Origin: an uncultured bacterium | GTDB taxonomy: Bacteria > Planctomycetota > GCA-002687715 | Assembly: GCA_902826835.1 (NCBI GenBank) | Contig: CADEGH010000008.1 | Span: 116,404-180,403, forward strand | Length of the DNA: 64,000 bases | Reading direction: 5' to 3' | Made by a program: the position numbers and the translations under genes | The notes under the pieces: generated by a model | What the model was told of the DNA's origin: nothing | Database searches by the model: none | What the model saw: only the letters and a program-made list of their open reading frames with translations | Shown here: one piece after another, positions 42,423-52,239 of the stretch | Position numbering within the stretch: position 1 is the stretch's first letter | Layout of the letters: each line of letters starts with the position of its first letter

Positions 42423-44390
42423 TTACTGCGCGCGACCGGAGACCAAGGCCTGCACGACCGTGGGGTCGGCGAGGGTCGTGATGTCCCCGAGTTCCTCGGT
42501 TTCGCCTTCGGCGATCTTCCGGAGGATCCGGCGCATGATCTTGCCACTCCGCGTCTTTGGCAACCCGGGGGCGATCTGGATCACGTCGGGGGCCGCAAAG
42601 GCGCCGATTTCCTTGCGGACGACCTGGACCAGTTCTTTTTTCAGTTCGTCGGAAGCGGGCCCGCCGGCCTTCAGGATCACGTAGGCGTAGATCCCCTGTC
42701 CCTTGATCGCGTGGGGCATACCGACCACCGCGGCTTCCGCCACCCGGGGATGGGTGACCAGGGCGGATTCGACCTCGGCGGTCCCGAGGCGATGACCCGA
42801 GACGTTGAGCACATCGTCCACGCGACCGGTGATCCAGTAGTAGCCGTCTTGGTCCCGAAAGCAGCCGTCCCCGGTGAAGTACTTGCCGGGGAAGCGAGCG
42901 AAGTAGGTCTGGCGGAATCGTTCGTGGTCGCCATAGACCGTCCTCATGATCCCGGGCCATGGGTACTTCAGGCAGAGATTGCCCGAGACCCCGTTGCCAC
43001 TGAGCTCGGCTCCCGCATCGTCGACGAGCGCGGGCTGGACCCCGGGCAGCGGAAGTGTCGCCGAGCCGGGTTTGAGGGGCGTCGCCCCGGGGAGCGGCGA
43101 AATCAGGATTCCTCCGGTCTCCGTTTGCCACCAAGTGTCGACGACCGGGCAGCGGCTATCGCCGACGACGCGGTGGTACCAAAGCCAGGCTTCAGGATTG
43201 ATGGGCTCGCCCACCGAACCGAGCAAGCGCAGGCTTTGGCGCGACCTCGAACGCACCGGAGCGTCCCCGTGTTGAGCCAATCCCCGAATGGCGGTCGGTG
43301 CGGTGTAGAAAATCGTGACTTGGTGTTTGTCGACCACATCCCAGAAGCGGCCCGGATCCGGCCAGGTCGGCACGCCCTCGAACATCAGGGTCGTGGCCCC
43401 GTTCGCGAGCGGTCCGTACACGATGTAGGAGTGCCCGGTGACCCAGCCGATATCGGCGGTGCACCAGTAGATATCCCCCGGCCGCCAGTCGAAGACGAGC
43501 CGATGGGTCGTCGCCGCGTACAGCAAATACCCGGCGGTCGTGTGCAGAACGCCCTTCGGCTTTCCGGTCGACCCCGAGGTGTAGAGGATGAACAGCGGAT
43601 CCTCCGCCTCCATCGGCGTGGGGGGCCGAAATTCGCCCATGCCCGGCTTGGCCATTTCCTCGTGCCACCATCGGTCGCGCGTCGACTGCCAGGGGATGGC
43701 GGCGCCGGTTCGTCGCGCGACGATCACCCGCTCGATGCTCGGCGTCTTGGCCAGCGCGGATTCGGCGATCTCCTTGAGCGGAATGACCTTGCTGCCGCGC
43801 AACCCCTGATCGGCGGTCACGAGGAGGCGACACTGCGCGTCGTTGATGCGGTCCGCCAAACTCTCGGCGGAGAAGCCGCCGAACACGATCGAGTGGATCG
43901 CCCCGATCCGCGTGCAGGCGAGCATCGCGACCGCGAGCTCGGGGATCATCGGCATGTACAAACAGACCCGGTCGCCCTTGCGGATGCCGTGCGACTCGAG
44001 GACGCGGGCGAAGCGGCTGACTTCGGACAGAAGTTCGCGGTAGCTGATGCGTCGCGACTCGTCCGGGTGATCACCTTCCCAGATGATGGCCGTCTCGTCG
44101 CCGCGGCCTTGCACGACGTGGCGATCCAGGCAGTTCATCGAGACGTTGGTGGTGGCCCCGTCGAACCAGCGGATTTCGGGGGTGTGGAAGTTCCACCGGA
44201 CGCCCTGCGTCGGAGGGTTGAACCAGTCGAGGCTTTTGGCCCGAGCGAGCCAGTAGCCGTCGGGATTTTCCGTGCTCTCGCGGTAGAGCGCCTGGTAGGC
44301 CGCAAGGTCCCGGACGTGGGCCCGGGCGGAGAACCCGGGCGGGGGGGCGAAGATCTGACCGTGATCGTGACTGGCTTTTCCGGAGCTCAT
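42423..44390 (-). CDS. acs: Acetyl-CoA synthetase
   Basis: A 655-residue AMP-forming acetate-CoA ligase. It has '[11 protein letters not shown]', the P-loop-like '[17 protein letters not shown]', '[10 protein letters not shown]', '[26 protein letters not shown]' and the C-terminal '[11 protein letters not shown]' with the catalytic, acetylation-prone lysine. It activates acetate to acetyl-CoA via acetyl-AMP in the cytoplasm. Length is standard for Acs (about 650). A class II aldolase follows 13 bases later. The long plus-strand reading opposite this gene is a shadow. Confidence 0.95.
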   Translation of the reverse strand: MSSGKASHDHGQIFAPPPGFSARAHVRDLAAYQALYRESTENPDGYWLARAKSLDWFNPPTQGVRWNFHTPEIRWFDGATTNVSMNCLDRHVVQGRGDETAIIWEGDHPDESRRISYRELLSEVSRFARVLESHGIRKGDRVCLYMPMIPELAVAMLACTRIGAIHSIVFGGFSAESLADRINDAQCRLLVTADQGLRGSKVIPLKEIAESALAKTPSIERVIVARRTGAAIPWQSTRDRWWHEEMAKPGMGEFRPPTPMEAEDPLFILYTSGSTGKPKGVLHTTAGYLLYAATTHRLVFDWRPGDIYWCTADIGWVTGHSYIVYGPLANGATTLMFEGVPTWPDPGRFWDVVDKHQVTIFYTAPTAIRGLAQHGDAPVRSRSRQSLRLLGSVGEPINPEAWLWYHRVVGDSRCPVVDTWWQTETGGILISPLPGATPLKPGSATLPLPGVQPALVDDAGAELSGNGVSGNLCLKYPWPGIMRTVYGDHERFRQTYFARFPGKYFTGDGCFRDQDGYYWITGRVDDVLNVSGHRLGTAEVESALVTHPRVAEAAVVGMPHAIKGQGIYAYVILKAGGPASDELKKELVQVVRKEIGAFAAPDVIQIAPGLPKTRSGKIMRRILRKIAEGETEELGDITTLADPTVVQALVSGRAQ

Positions 44391-44506
44391 CGGGCCTCGT
44401 GGCCCCTCGGCACTGGACGCCGAGACAGGCGGAGGAGAAGGTACCGAAACCGGGTCGGGCGGCCAGGGAAGACGGCCGCCTCACCCGTGAAACCAGGGAG
44501 TCGAAG

Positions 44507-46918
44507 ATGGCGCGATTTGTAGGAGTCCTGCTTTTGCTTGGCGCGTTGGTGGCGCAGGAATCCAAGGGGGAAGAGAAGGGTCTGACCGCCCCGCGGGGCG
44601 CGGCCGCGGCGGAGGCGATCGAGGGCGGGCTGCGCTCGCGGCTCGGCGACCCCATGCCGGAGTTGGATCTCGACTTGATCCTGTACGGTCCGGACTTCTT
44701 CGGCGCGACGCCGGAGGACTTGGTCTGGGATGCCCACGGCCGCCGTCTTTGGTTTGAGTGGAAGCGGTGGAACGAAAAGGAGAGAGGTCTCCACGTCTAC
44801 GACCTCGAGACCAAGGTGCTGACACGTCTACCGGACGACGCGGAAGCTCCGCGCCTCGGGGTGTGGTCGCGCGACCGCCGTGCCAGGGCCTGGACCGACC
44901 GAGACTCGGTGTGGGTGGAGTTTTTCCCAAGTGGGGAACGCAAACGCCTCTTGCGTCTTTCGACCACGCCCTCCGACTTGGTGTTTGGTCCGGACGGGCG
45001 CGACTTGCTCTTCTCCTCGGAGGACGGGCTGTTTCGAATGAGCATCGAAAACGGAGCCCTCGAGCAGTTGTTGCATTGGAAGTCCGGGGCACGCCCGAAA
45101 GAGGAGGAGAAAAAGCCGGAGGGATCCGAAGCTCCGAAGGCGGATCCCGTTCCCCCCAAAGACGCGAAGGAATTCCACGAGCGCGAACAACTGCGGCTGT
45201 TTCGGGCTCTGAAGGAAAAGAAGGAAGCGGAGGACCGGCGCGACGCTCGCCGCAAGGCGCGTGAGAAGGACCCGGCCGAAGTGCCGAGCTACCAGGTCCA
45301 GGAAGGGTTCAATCGGAGTTCGGTCTCTGTTTCACCCTCCGGTCGGTACGCGGCGGTGCGCCTTTCGAAGGAGGCAAAAAAACCCCGCATCGCGGACATG
45401 CCGAATTACGTGACCCTAGACGGATTCACGAAGGTCGAACCCACGCGCGCCAAGGTCGGCGAGGGCTCGAACGATTGGTGGCTCGAATTGGTCGACCTCA
45501 CCGACGGGAGCATTACCCAAATCAATCGGGTCAATGACGATCGCAGCACTCTTCCGCATTCCCTGCAGTGGACGCCCGATGGCGAGCATCTCCTCGCTTC
45601 CGCCAACACGGCGGACGATCGCAATGCCTGGCTTGTCAAAGTTGATCTCGCGTCGGGTGCGTGCACCGTGCTCCATCATCTGGAGGATCCCGCGTGGACG
45701 CTCTTCGAGTCCTTTCCGGTGGAATGGTTGGGAGGCCGGAACGAGGGTGTATTCCGGAGCGAGCAGGGCGGATGGCAGCATCTGTGGAAGGTGGATGCCG
45801 CGGCCGGTACGGTGGTGGCCCTGACGTCCGGCCCCATGGAATTCACTTCGCCGCAGCCGACTCCGGACGGGGATTCGATCTATGCGACCGCGACCCTGGA
45901 TTCGCCGCACGCCCGGGAAATCGTCCGCGTCGAGGTTGCCTCGGGCGAGATGACCAGGATCACGAAAGGCGGAGGCGGGCGCAGCTTCGAGCTCTCCCCC
46001 GACGGGCGCACCTTGGCCGAGGTGTACTCCACGCCCAATCAACCCTGGGAATTGCGAGTCCGCAATCTTCTGGACGGCTCGGTGGGAGAGCCGATCACGG
46101 ATTCACCCTCGCCCGCATTCCGGAGTTACGAAGGCTGGGTAGTGCCGGAGATCGTGGCGGTGCCGGCGAATGACGGAGTCTCAGTGCCGGCGCGTTTGTA
46201 TCGCCCGAAGGAAAAGAAAGCCGGTGGACCGGCGGTCATCTTCGTTCACGGCGCGGGGTATCTCCAAAACGTCCACCAGTGGTGGAGTCGCTACGAGCGG
46301 GAGTACGGGTTCCACCACTTGCTGGCGAGTCGCGGTTACACCGTGCTCGACATCGACTACCGGGGCAGCAGCGGCTATGGCCGCGATTGGCGCACCGCGA
46401 TCTACGGGCATATGGGGGGCCGGGATCTCGAAGACCAAGTGGATGGCGCGCGCTACCTCGTGGCCGAGCATGGAGTCGATCCCAAACGCATCGGGATTTA
46501 CGGGGGGAGCTACGGCGGCTTCATCACGCTGATGGCGTTGTTCACGAAGCCGGGAGTGTTTGCGGCCGGGGCTTCGCTCCGGCCGGTGACCGATTGGTCG
46601 CACTACAACCACGGCTACACCGCCAACATCCTCGACACCCCGCTCGAGAGCCCCGCCCACTACGAGCGCTCGAGCCCGATTTGGTGGGCGGAGGGTCTCC
46701 AGGACCACCTTCTCATTTGCCATGGCCTGCTCGACGACAATGTCCATGCTCAGGACACGGTGCGTCTGTCGCAGCGGCTCATCGAACTGCGCAAGCGGAA
46801 TTGGGAAGTGGCCTATTACCCCCTCGAAAACCACGGCTTCCGCGACCCGGCCGCCTGGGCCGACGAATACCGCCGAATTCTCGAGCTCTTCGAGCGCACC
46901 CTCCGCTTGCGGCCTTGA
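44507..46918 (+). CDS. Secreted S9-family prolyl oligopeptidase/dipeptidyl peptidase
   Basis: An 803-residue protein with a Sec signal (about residues 1-17, 'FVGVLLLLGALVAQ'). A WD40-like beta-propeller region follows, with a Lys/Glu-rich insertion near residues 195-265. The alpha/beta-hydrolase domain comes at the C-terminus. Catalytic Ser lies in 'GIYGGSYGGF' (about residue 668), Asp in 'HGLLDDNVH', and His in 'ENHGFRDP'. It should cleave oligopeptides in the periplasm or outside the cell. ATG 44507 has GGGAG upstream; it is divergent from acs. The charged insertion is unusual for the propeller. Confidence 0.88.
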   Translation: MARFVGVLLLLGALVAQESKGEEKGLTAPRGAAAAEAIEGGLRSRLGDPMPELDLDLILYGPDFFGATPEDLVWDAHGRRLWFEWKRWNEKERGLHVYDLETKVLTRLPDDAEAPRLGVWSRDRRARAWTDRDSVWVEFFPSGERKRLLRLSTTPSDLVFGPDGRDLLFSSEDGLFRMSIENGALEQLLHWKSGARPKEEEKKPEGSEAPKADPVPPKDAKEFHEREQLRLFRALKEKKEAEDRRDARRKAREKDPAEVPSYQVQEGFNRSSVSVSPSGRYAAVRLSKEAKKPRIADMPNYVTLDGFTKVEPTRAKVGEGSNDWWLELVDLTDGSITQINRVNDDRSTLPHSLQWTPDGEHLLASANTADDRNAWLVKVDLASGACTVLHHLEDPAWTLFESFPVEWLGGRNEGVFRSEQGGWQHLWKVDAAAGTVVALTSGPMEFTSPQPTPDGDSIYATATLDSPHAREIVRVEVASGEMTRITKGGGGRSFELSPDGRTLAEVYSTPNQPWELRVRNLLDGSVGEPITDSPSPAFRSYEGWVVPEIVAVPANDGVSVPARLYRPKEKKAGGPAVIFVHGAGYLQNVHQWWSRYEREYGFHHLLASRGYTVLDIDYRGSSGYGRDWRTAIYGHMGGRDLEDQVDGARYLVAEHGVDPKRIGIYGGSYGGFITLMALFTKPGVFAAGASLRPVTDWSHYNHGYTANILDTPLESPAHYERSSPIWWAEGLQDHLLICHGLLDDNVHAQDTVRLSQRLIELRKRNWEVAYYPLENHGFRDPAAWADEYRRILELFERTLRLRP

Positions 46919-47025
46919 TCGGCACCCTTTGTGCTGCCGGTGACGCCCGCCGACAAGGCCCGGCTGATGAGCGGTTAGGCTTATCTCGGCAACGGAGTCC
47001 CAATTCTCGACTCGGAGGCAATTCA

Positions 47026-47784
47026 ATGCGATGGAATCCGGTGAATGCAATCGTGGTCGGCAGCGCACTGGTGGCGGTTTGTGGAGGCGTGGCTTGGTGG
47101 CTTTCCCGGGCTTCGGAGTCGCTGGGTGCGCCACCGCACGTGGCATCATCCGACATCACACCCATCCGTGAAGTGACGGCGCCCGTGGCGGTTTTGCCAA
47201 CCAGCCCGGAGCCGGTGGCGGTGCGGAGCTTTGAGGCCCCACCGCCGAAGGTGGAGAAGGAAACCAAACCCAATCCGCCGCTGGCGGCTCCTCCGGCGAG
47301 CACGGCCAAATTGGCCAAGAGGATCGGCAAGATATTGGATAGCGGGCTACCCGAGGGGTTGGTTCTGGAGTCGTTGGGGGGTGAGGACCTGGCGAAACTC
47401 AATGCCGAGGTCGTGAAAGCCGAGGCGGGATTGGGTGGTGCGCACGCTGCTTACACCCAAACCGCGTTCAAAATTGCGAAGATGGTCTTCGACGAGAAGG
47501 GGGGCACCAAGTTCGCCTCGGAGAGCATCACCGAGCCGGACCCGATGAATCCCGGTGCTACGAGAATGCGTGCATCCAGCCCCTACGACACGAAAAAAGA
47601 GGACGAGTTCATTGTCGAGCGTGGGGTGGCTATGCCCGATGGCACGGTGGAGAACCATGTATTGAGACTGCGTCCCGGCGACTCGCCGGACTATGACGTG
47701 GTGTGGAACCGTTACTCCGCGCAGGCCCAGGAGATTCGAAACTCCTTCCGGACTTACCTCGGGGGTTTCACGAGCGGGCGGTAA
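47026..47784 (+). CDS. Membrane-anchored hypothetical protein
   Basis: A 252-residue protein with one N-terminal membrane segment (about residues 7-27) and a Pro/Lys/Glu-rich linker to about residue 90. It has a C-terminal region I do not recognise. The latter has mixed helices and strands ('FKIAKMVFDEKGG', 'VENHVLRLRPGDSPDYDVVW'). It begins at ATG 47026 after GGAGG. TAGGCT (46,977-46,982) upstream could be a -10 box. Topology suggests a mostly periplasmic domain. The following gap carries two of the interspersed palindromes. Confidence 0.65.
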   Translation: MRWNPVNAIVVGSALVAVCGGVAWWLSRASESLGAPPHVASSDITPIREVTAPVAVLPTSPEPVAVRSFEAPPPKVEKETKPNPPLAAPPASTAKLAKRIGKILDSGLPEGLVLESLGGEDLAKLNAEVVKAEAGLGGAHAAYTQTAFKIAKMVFDEKGGTKFASESITEPDPMNPGATRMRASSPYDTKKEDEFIVERGVAMPDGTVENHVLRLRPGDSPDYDVVWNRYSAQAQEIRNSFRTYLGGFTSGR

Positions 47785-47839
47785 GGGGTCGGAGGGAGCC
47801 GCCACGGACTGCATCGCGGGTGGTGGGGGCGCCGGGTGT

Positions 47840-47872
47840 GGGGAGCGCGGATCGCCAGATCCGCTGGGAGGC
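47840..47872 (-). repeat. Interspersed palindromic repeat, copy 2 (inverted)
   Basis: The core reads GCGGATCGCCAGATCCGC on the plus strand at 47847-47864, which is the reverse complement of the family core with one change in the loop. It lies 62 bases past the stop of the membrane-anchored protein and faces copy 3, about 160 bases further on. The pair thus forms a REPIN-like inverted arrangement. Confidence 0.7.
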
Positions 47873-48014
47873 TGAGCGCGTAGTCCAGGGGGCCAACACG
47901 GAGCGCTGCCGATTGGGCGGGGATGCAGGGGCATCCTCGACGGTGGTGGGGGTCTGGCTAGCGCGGAAGGTGCAGTCGGAACTTCGGTTCGGCGGGTGGT
48001 GGGGGGAGTGAGTC

Positions 48015-48046
48015 GGTGGCGGGCGGATCTGGTGATCCGCGTTCCC
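48015..48046 (+). repeat. Interspersed palindromic repeat, copy 3
   Basis: The core GCGGATCTGGTGATCCGC at 48023-48040 is identical to copies 1 and 4, with the shared left flank GGTGGCGGG. It lies 42 bases past the stop of the minus-strand DUF4340 gene and opposite copy 2 in the same gap, which otherwise shows no gene. Confidence 0.75.
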
Positions 48047-48082
48047 ATGATCCCTGGTCCCCGCACCGGAGGTGGGGCGAAG

Positions 48083-49183
48083 TTACTTGTGGTCGTGCCC
48101 GGAGTGGTCTTCTTCGGGGGTGGTGCCGGGGGGCGTGGGGAGCAGGTCGGCGGACTTCTTCAGGAATTGTTCGTCGATGGTGTAGCTGCGCAGGGTGCAG
48201 ACGAACTCGGTGGTGCTGGCCTTCGCGTAGTACTCGTCGCCCTTGTCGTTCTTGGCTCCGATGGTGACGACTTTGGTCGCGCCGTCTTTCATCGTGAGAG
48301 TGGCGACGGCCTTCGGAGTGGCGAAACCGTGTTCGGGCTTCTCGCCCTTGCCCACCAAGGTTCCGATGTAAATGCGGGAGAGTGATCGCACGAAGTTGTC
48401 GACTTTGGTCTTGTCGGCCTCGGCTTCGCTCTCCGGCGACTTCACGACCCAATAGACTTCCATCTCGGGCTTGGGCGGCTCCGGCGGCTTCTCGCCTTCC
48501 TTCGGCGGCTCGGGAGGCGCCGGCGGAGTGGCGACCGCCTTCGGCCGCTCGCGACGCTGGAGCTCGTAACCGGTTCCGCCCTGGTCGAGCTTCACGGCGA
48601 CGACATCGTCGGAGGTGGTCTCGAAGTACAAAGACTCGATCGCATTGGCGACCGTGGCCGAGAAATCGTAGGTGGCGACCGAGTGTGCGAGGTAGGCCAC
48701 CGAGTCTCCCGCCTTGCGGAGGAAGCAGGTGCCGGACTGCTTGCCTTCACCCAGATAGAAGTCCGCGAGGGTACGGCCGTCTTTGTGGATGGCCTTGACC
48801 TTGCGGGCAAAACGCTCGTCGGCGACTTCCAGCTCGGTGAAAACCTGGGGCTTCTTGGTCACCTCTCGCCCGAGGCGCAATTCTCCGAGTGGCTTGAGCG
48901 CACTTTCGACACTGTCCGTGCGCGCCGGATAGCCGTCCTTGTTGGCCACGACGAAGGTCGGCTGGCCGTCTTTCTCCGGGCCTTGTTCGAAGACCAGGAA
49001 ATTGCCGTCCTCGTCGGTGATTTCGAGGCGCTGCAGCTCTTTGAGCGGGAGCGGGCTCATCAATGGAACCAAGGTGGTCAGCGAGTTCGTGGCGGTGTCG
49101 TCATCAGAATTAGCGCCCGCGAACAGCAGGAGGGCACTCTGCACGACGGCGAGGCCCAAGAGAATCAGGATGGTCTTGCTCAT
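48083..49183 (-). CDS. DUF4340 domain protein of a Gld-like ABC operon
   Basis: A 366-residue protein with an N-terminal membrane segment (about residues 4-24) and a large extracytoplasmic domain of the DUF4340 type: 'L.LGR.VTKKPQVFTELEVADE', 'FYLGEGKQSGTCFLRKAGDSVAYL', 'YYAKASTTEFVCTL'. A Pro/Glu/Lys-rich insertion lies near residues 225-250. DUF4340 genes commonly end operons of ABC-2 transporters related to gliding GldF/GldG. The start follows GAGGAAA, 13 bases after the GldG-like gene. The substrate of the transporter is unknown. Confidence 0.85.
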   Translation of the reverse strand: MSKTILILLGLAVVQSALLLFAGANSDDDTATNSLTTLVPLMSPLPLKELQRLEITDEDGNFLVFEQGPEKDGQPTFVVANKDGYPARTDSVESALKPLGELRLGREVTKKPQVFTELEVADERFARKVKAIHKDGRTLADFYLGEGKQSGTCFLRKAGDSVAYLAHSVATYDFSATVANAIESLYFETTSDDVVAVKLDQGGTGYELQRRERPKAVATPPAPPEPPKEGEKPPEPPKPEMEVYWVVKSPESEAEADKTKVDNFVRSLSRIYIGTLVGKGEKPEHGFATPKAVATLTMKDGATKVVTIGAKNDKGDEYYAKASTTEFVCTLRSYTIDEQFLKKSADLLPTPPGTTPEEDHSGHDHK

Positions 49184-49196
49184 GGGTGCAGTTTCC

Positions 49197-51458
49197 TCAG
49201 TTGTCCAGGGTCATCGCCGACCGGGTCTTGCGCAGCATCATCCACACGAAGCCGACGGAGAGGAGGGCCAGGATGCTCACCACCGTCACGATGATGAAAC
49301 TCGTGGTTCCACTCAGCTCCCGTTCGTGTTCCGACTTGCCGGCCAACGCGGTGAGCGGACGCACGAGCGGGGCGCGATTGCGGATCTGCACCGCCGCGTC
49401 GGTTTCATCGGAGGGGTCGAGAGCGTTCACGAAACAGCGCAGGTTCTCCATGAGCAGCGTCTGCTCTTGACCACACATGTCGAGAACTCGCGGGCTCAGC
49501 CACTCGCTGTCGCCGACCACCACGAGGCTGCCGGGCCGGAGGCTTTCCAAGAGGACTCCACCCTTGGCCTCAGTGGCTCCTTCGGGCTTAGGCGGCGCTT
49601 CGGGCGCTCCTTCAGGCTTCGGAGCCTCGGGATCTCGGAACTTGTCCAAGCCGGGAATCGGCTTGTCGGTGAAGTACGACTTGAACTTCCCTCGGACTTG
49701 GGCGGCGAGACCGTAGGCCCGCGCATCGGAGGGCGGGCGGTAGCCCACGTCGATCACGGTGTCGACGGTCGCGGTCGAGTCGGTGGCCGAAGCCTCCGGG
49801 GAGGTCCGAACGAGGACTTGGCCCGTAACGCCCTCGGGCAGTTTCTCGGCGAGTTCGACCGGTGACGCCCACAGCATCGCGCCGGCTTCGAGGGAAGCGG
49901 TGATCGGGCTGTCCTTCGAAAACCCGTCCTTCGTGATGCGCATGAAGAAGGGGTACTCGACTTGGCGGACCTCCTGCACTGGCATTCCACCGACATAGCG
50001 CACCTTGCCGCGGATGGGCAAGTACTCGCTACGGGTGTCTTGGAGAAGTTTCGGGGTCACCTCGATTCCGTAGTGCTTCAGGAACGCAATCAGCTTCTCG
50101 TGACGGTTTGTCTTGATCTGGAAGCCGCCCTGAACCTGCGACTGTTCCGCATCGAAGCTGAAGGGATCGACACAGACCACGAGGCGACCACCCCGAAGGA
50201 TGAACTGGTCGAGGCTGTACAGCGCCTCGTCCGTCAAGTCCGGAGGGGCGACCATGCCGAGGGTGCCGACATTGCTCGGAATGATGGCCTTGGCGCCGAG
50301 GGTGACTTCCGAAGTCTCGAATTCCGATTCCAGCGCCTTCGGCAGATAGGCGAACTCCGACGGCGGGGGCCGCTGCCCCATCTGCATCATCATCGGGTTC
50401 ATTTCGGGAGCGGGATAGGACAGCGCCACCCCCGGCAAGTAACCCGGAATGAGCCGTTGCAGGCTGCCCTCGAGGCGGGTGCGCAGATCGGACTCGCCAA
50501 ACGCGGTTCCCTCTTCGGAGAAGAGCTCGAACTGGTCGCGATTGCCGTCGAGGTCAATGGTCGCGTAGGCGTAGAACACCTTCTCGCCGAACAAGTCCTT
50601 CGGAATCGGTCGAATCTTGTAGTCCTTCTCGAGTTTGGAAATGACCTTGCGGCGCTCCTCCGCGGGGACTCCCTCGAGCGGATCGATGATCTCGGTCGGC
50701 AGTCGGCCTTGCGATTCCTTGTTGAAGCGCGTGGTGATCTTCTCGATCGCCTCCTTCGTCTTCTCCAAGTCCTTGGGCAGGTCCTCGGCCTTGGAGAGGA
50801 ACACCTTCACTTTGGCCGTTTTGTCGCGGGCGACGAGGGCGCCAGGCACACTGCCGAAGTCGCGAGCGAGCTTGCGCAGGGCCCGGACGACCGTGTTTTC
50901 GATGTCGGCGAGTTCCACGCTGATGCCCACCGGATCGTTCGGCTTCTGCTCGATCCGCAGGAGCTGATCGAAGTTTTCGTCCAGACTGAAGTGAGCGTGG
51001 CGCGTCCCGAGCTGCACCACGAGAGAGAAGTAGTTGTCGCGCACCCCCGCTTCGAACACTCCGGAGATGCGCACCTTGATCGGTCGCACCGAGAAGTTGT
51101 TCTCGGCGTCCGCGACCACGGCTTGGCTGCCCTCCGTGATTTCGTGCAGGTGCGTGCGCACGCGGCCCTTCGAGGAAGACTCGAACTCCTTCAGGAGATC
51201 GGCGAGCGGCCGAACCAGCGGGCGGAGTTTCTCGTGCTGGGACGTGGGCTCGGAGAAGTAAAAGCGCAGGTCCGCCGGCTCCTCGAGATTCGCCAGCATG
51301 TCGCGCGTCGGCTCGGTCAGGCTGAAGTGGCCACCTTCGGTGAAGTCCCACCGGAAGATCCGCTTCTTGCCCAAGAGCGCGTTGAACAGGATGAGGTTCA
51401 GGCCGACCAAGAGGACGACCAGCAAGATGCTCCAGCCTTGACGTGATTTGGAGTTCAT
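49197..51458 (-). CDS. GldG-like ABC transporter auxiliary protein
   Basis: This 753-residue protein has one membrane helix near the N-terminus (about 10-30) and one near the C-terminus (about 725-745). Between them is a GldG/IFT-type domain ('DFTEGGHFSLTEPTRDML', 'LRFYFSEPTSQHEKLRPLVRPLADLLKEFE', 'DQFILRGGRLVVCVDPFSF'). GldG proteins partner with GldF permeases and GldA ATPases. The start ATG 51458 has GAGGAG six bases upstream; ATG 51464 is too close to it. Ten bases separate it from the permease gene. Outside Bacteroidota, such sets are not tied to gliding. Confidence 0.85.
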   Translation of the reverse strand: MNSKSRQGWSILLVVLLVGLNLILFNALLGKKRIFRWDFTEGGHFSLTEPTRDMLANLEEPADLRFYFSEPTSQHEKLRPLVRPLADLLKEFESSSKGRVRTHLHEITEGSQAVVADAENNFSVRPIKVRISGVFEAGVRDNYFSLVVQLGTRHAHFSLDENFDQLLRIEQKPNDPVGISVELADIENTVVRALRKLARDFGSVPGALVARDKTAKVKVFLSKAEDLPKDLEKTKEAIEKITTRFNKESQGRLPTEIIDPLEGVPAEERRKVISKLEKDYKIRPIPKDLFGEKVFYAYATIDLDGNRDQFELFSEEGTAFGESDLRTRLEGSLQRLIPGYLPGVALSYPAPEMNPMMMQMGQRPPPSEFAYLPKALESEFETSEVTLGAKAIIPSNVGTLGMVAPPDLTDEALYSLDQFILRGGRLVVCVDPFSFDAEQSQVQGGFQIKTNRHEKLIAFLKHYGIEVTPKLLQDTRSEYLPIRGKVRYVGGMPVQEVRQVEYPFFMRITKDGFSKDSPITASLEAGAMLWASPVELAEKLPEGVTGQVLVRTSPEASATDSTATVDTVIDVGYRPPSDARAYGLAAQVRGKFKSYFTDKPIPGLDKFRDPEAPKPEGAPEAPPKPEGATEAKGGVLLESLRPGSLVVVGDSEWLSPRVLDMCGQEQTLLMENLRCFVNALDPSDETDAAVQIRNRAPLVRPLTALAGKSEHERELSGTTSFIIVTVVSILALLSVGFVWMMLRKTRSAMTLDN

Positions 51459-51468
51459 GGGCATCTCC

Positions 51469-52239
51469 TCAGGCTTTGATCCGGCGCCAACGCAGGATGG
51501 CGACGTTCACGAACAGGAAAAACGCGGTGACGGAGGCAAAGAAGAGCAGATCGCCGGAGTCGAGAAGACCCCGGATCACCGCTTCGAAGCGCGCCCCGAA
51601 CCCAAAACCACGGAAACCCTCCGCGAACCACTTCGGGAGGAAGGAATCCCAGAAGGCGGCGTCGGGGAGAAGCGTGAGGCCGCAGAGGACCCAGCCCAAA
51701 AAGAGGGCGAGGATCTGGTCGACGACCAAGGCGGAACAGACGAGGCCGATCGCGAGGTAGGCCGCGCCCATGAGCAGCGAGCCGAGATAGCCCGCGAACA
51801 CGGGACCCCAGTCGAGATTGCCGAAGCGGCTCGCGACCAGCGGGATTCCGGCCGTGAAGACCAGCGCCCCGAGCAGGAGCGCAAAGCTTCCGAGGAACTT
51901 CCCGACCACGAGGTCGACGGGGCGCAGCGGCAGCGTCGCGAGTAGCTCGTAGCTGCCCTGCTTGCGCTCCTCGGCCCAGACTCGCATGGTCAGCGCGGGG
52001 CAGACGAGCACGAGCAGTTCGGGCATCCACGCAAAGAGCCCGCGCAGCGATGCCTGATTGCCGGCGAAAAATCGCTCGACCAGGAAGAAGACGACGATCG
52101 CCGCCCCGACAAAGAGGGCGGTGAAGGTGTATGCGAGCGGCGAGCTCAGGGCGGCCCGAATCTCCCGCCCCGCAATCGCGAGCGAGAGTTTGAAATGGCG
52201 ACCGAACTCGGATCCTTGATGAGTGGTGGCGGTGCTCAC
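51469..52239 (-). CDS. ABC-2 type permease (GldF-like)
   Basis: A 256-residue membrane protein with about six hydrophobic segments. The N-terminus 'AGREIRAALSSPLAYTFTALFVGAA' and the 'PALTMRVWAEERKQGSYELLATLPLRPVDLVVGKFLG' block are typical of GldF/NosY-like ABC-2 permeases. It forms the membrane channel with the upstream ATPase. The GTG start at 52239 overlaps the ATPase stop by four bases (GTGA), so translation is probably coupled. The polar C-terminus is short and basic. Confidence 0.88.
   Translation of the reverse strand: MSTATTHQGSEFGRHFKLSLAIAGREIRAALSSPLAYTFTALFVGAAIVVFFLVERFFAGNQASLRGLFAWMPELLVLVCPALTMRVWAEERKQGSYELLATLPLRPVDLVVGKFLGSFALLLGALVFTAGIPLVASRFGNLDWGPVFAGYLGSLLMGAAYLAIGLVCSALVVDQILALFLGWVLCGLTLLPDAAFWDSFLPKWFAEGFRGFGFGARFEAVIRGLLDSGDLLFFASVTAFFLFVNVAILRWRRIKA

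Noticed and set aside
42333..44522. A 729-codon open frame on the plus strand opposite acetyl-CoA synthetase
   Set aside because: It mirrors the acs gene, has shadow-type composition rich in Arg, Gly, Asp and His, and shows no domain. The acs frame is fully supported by motifs.
34000..48000. CRISPR array or tRNA/rRNA genes anywhere in the window
   Set aside because: No regularly spaced direct repeats, cloverleaf-type sequence or rRNA-like conserved stretches were noticed while reading; the only repeat family is the dispersed palindrome.
49962..51446. A 494-codon plus-strand open frame opposite the GldG-like gene
   Set aside because: Charged low-complexity reading without motifs; the minus-strand gene fits its operon by spacing and domain.
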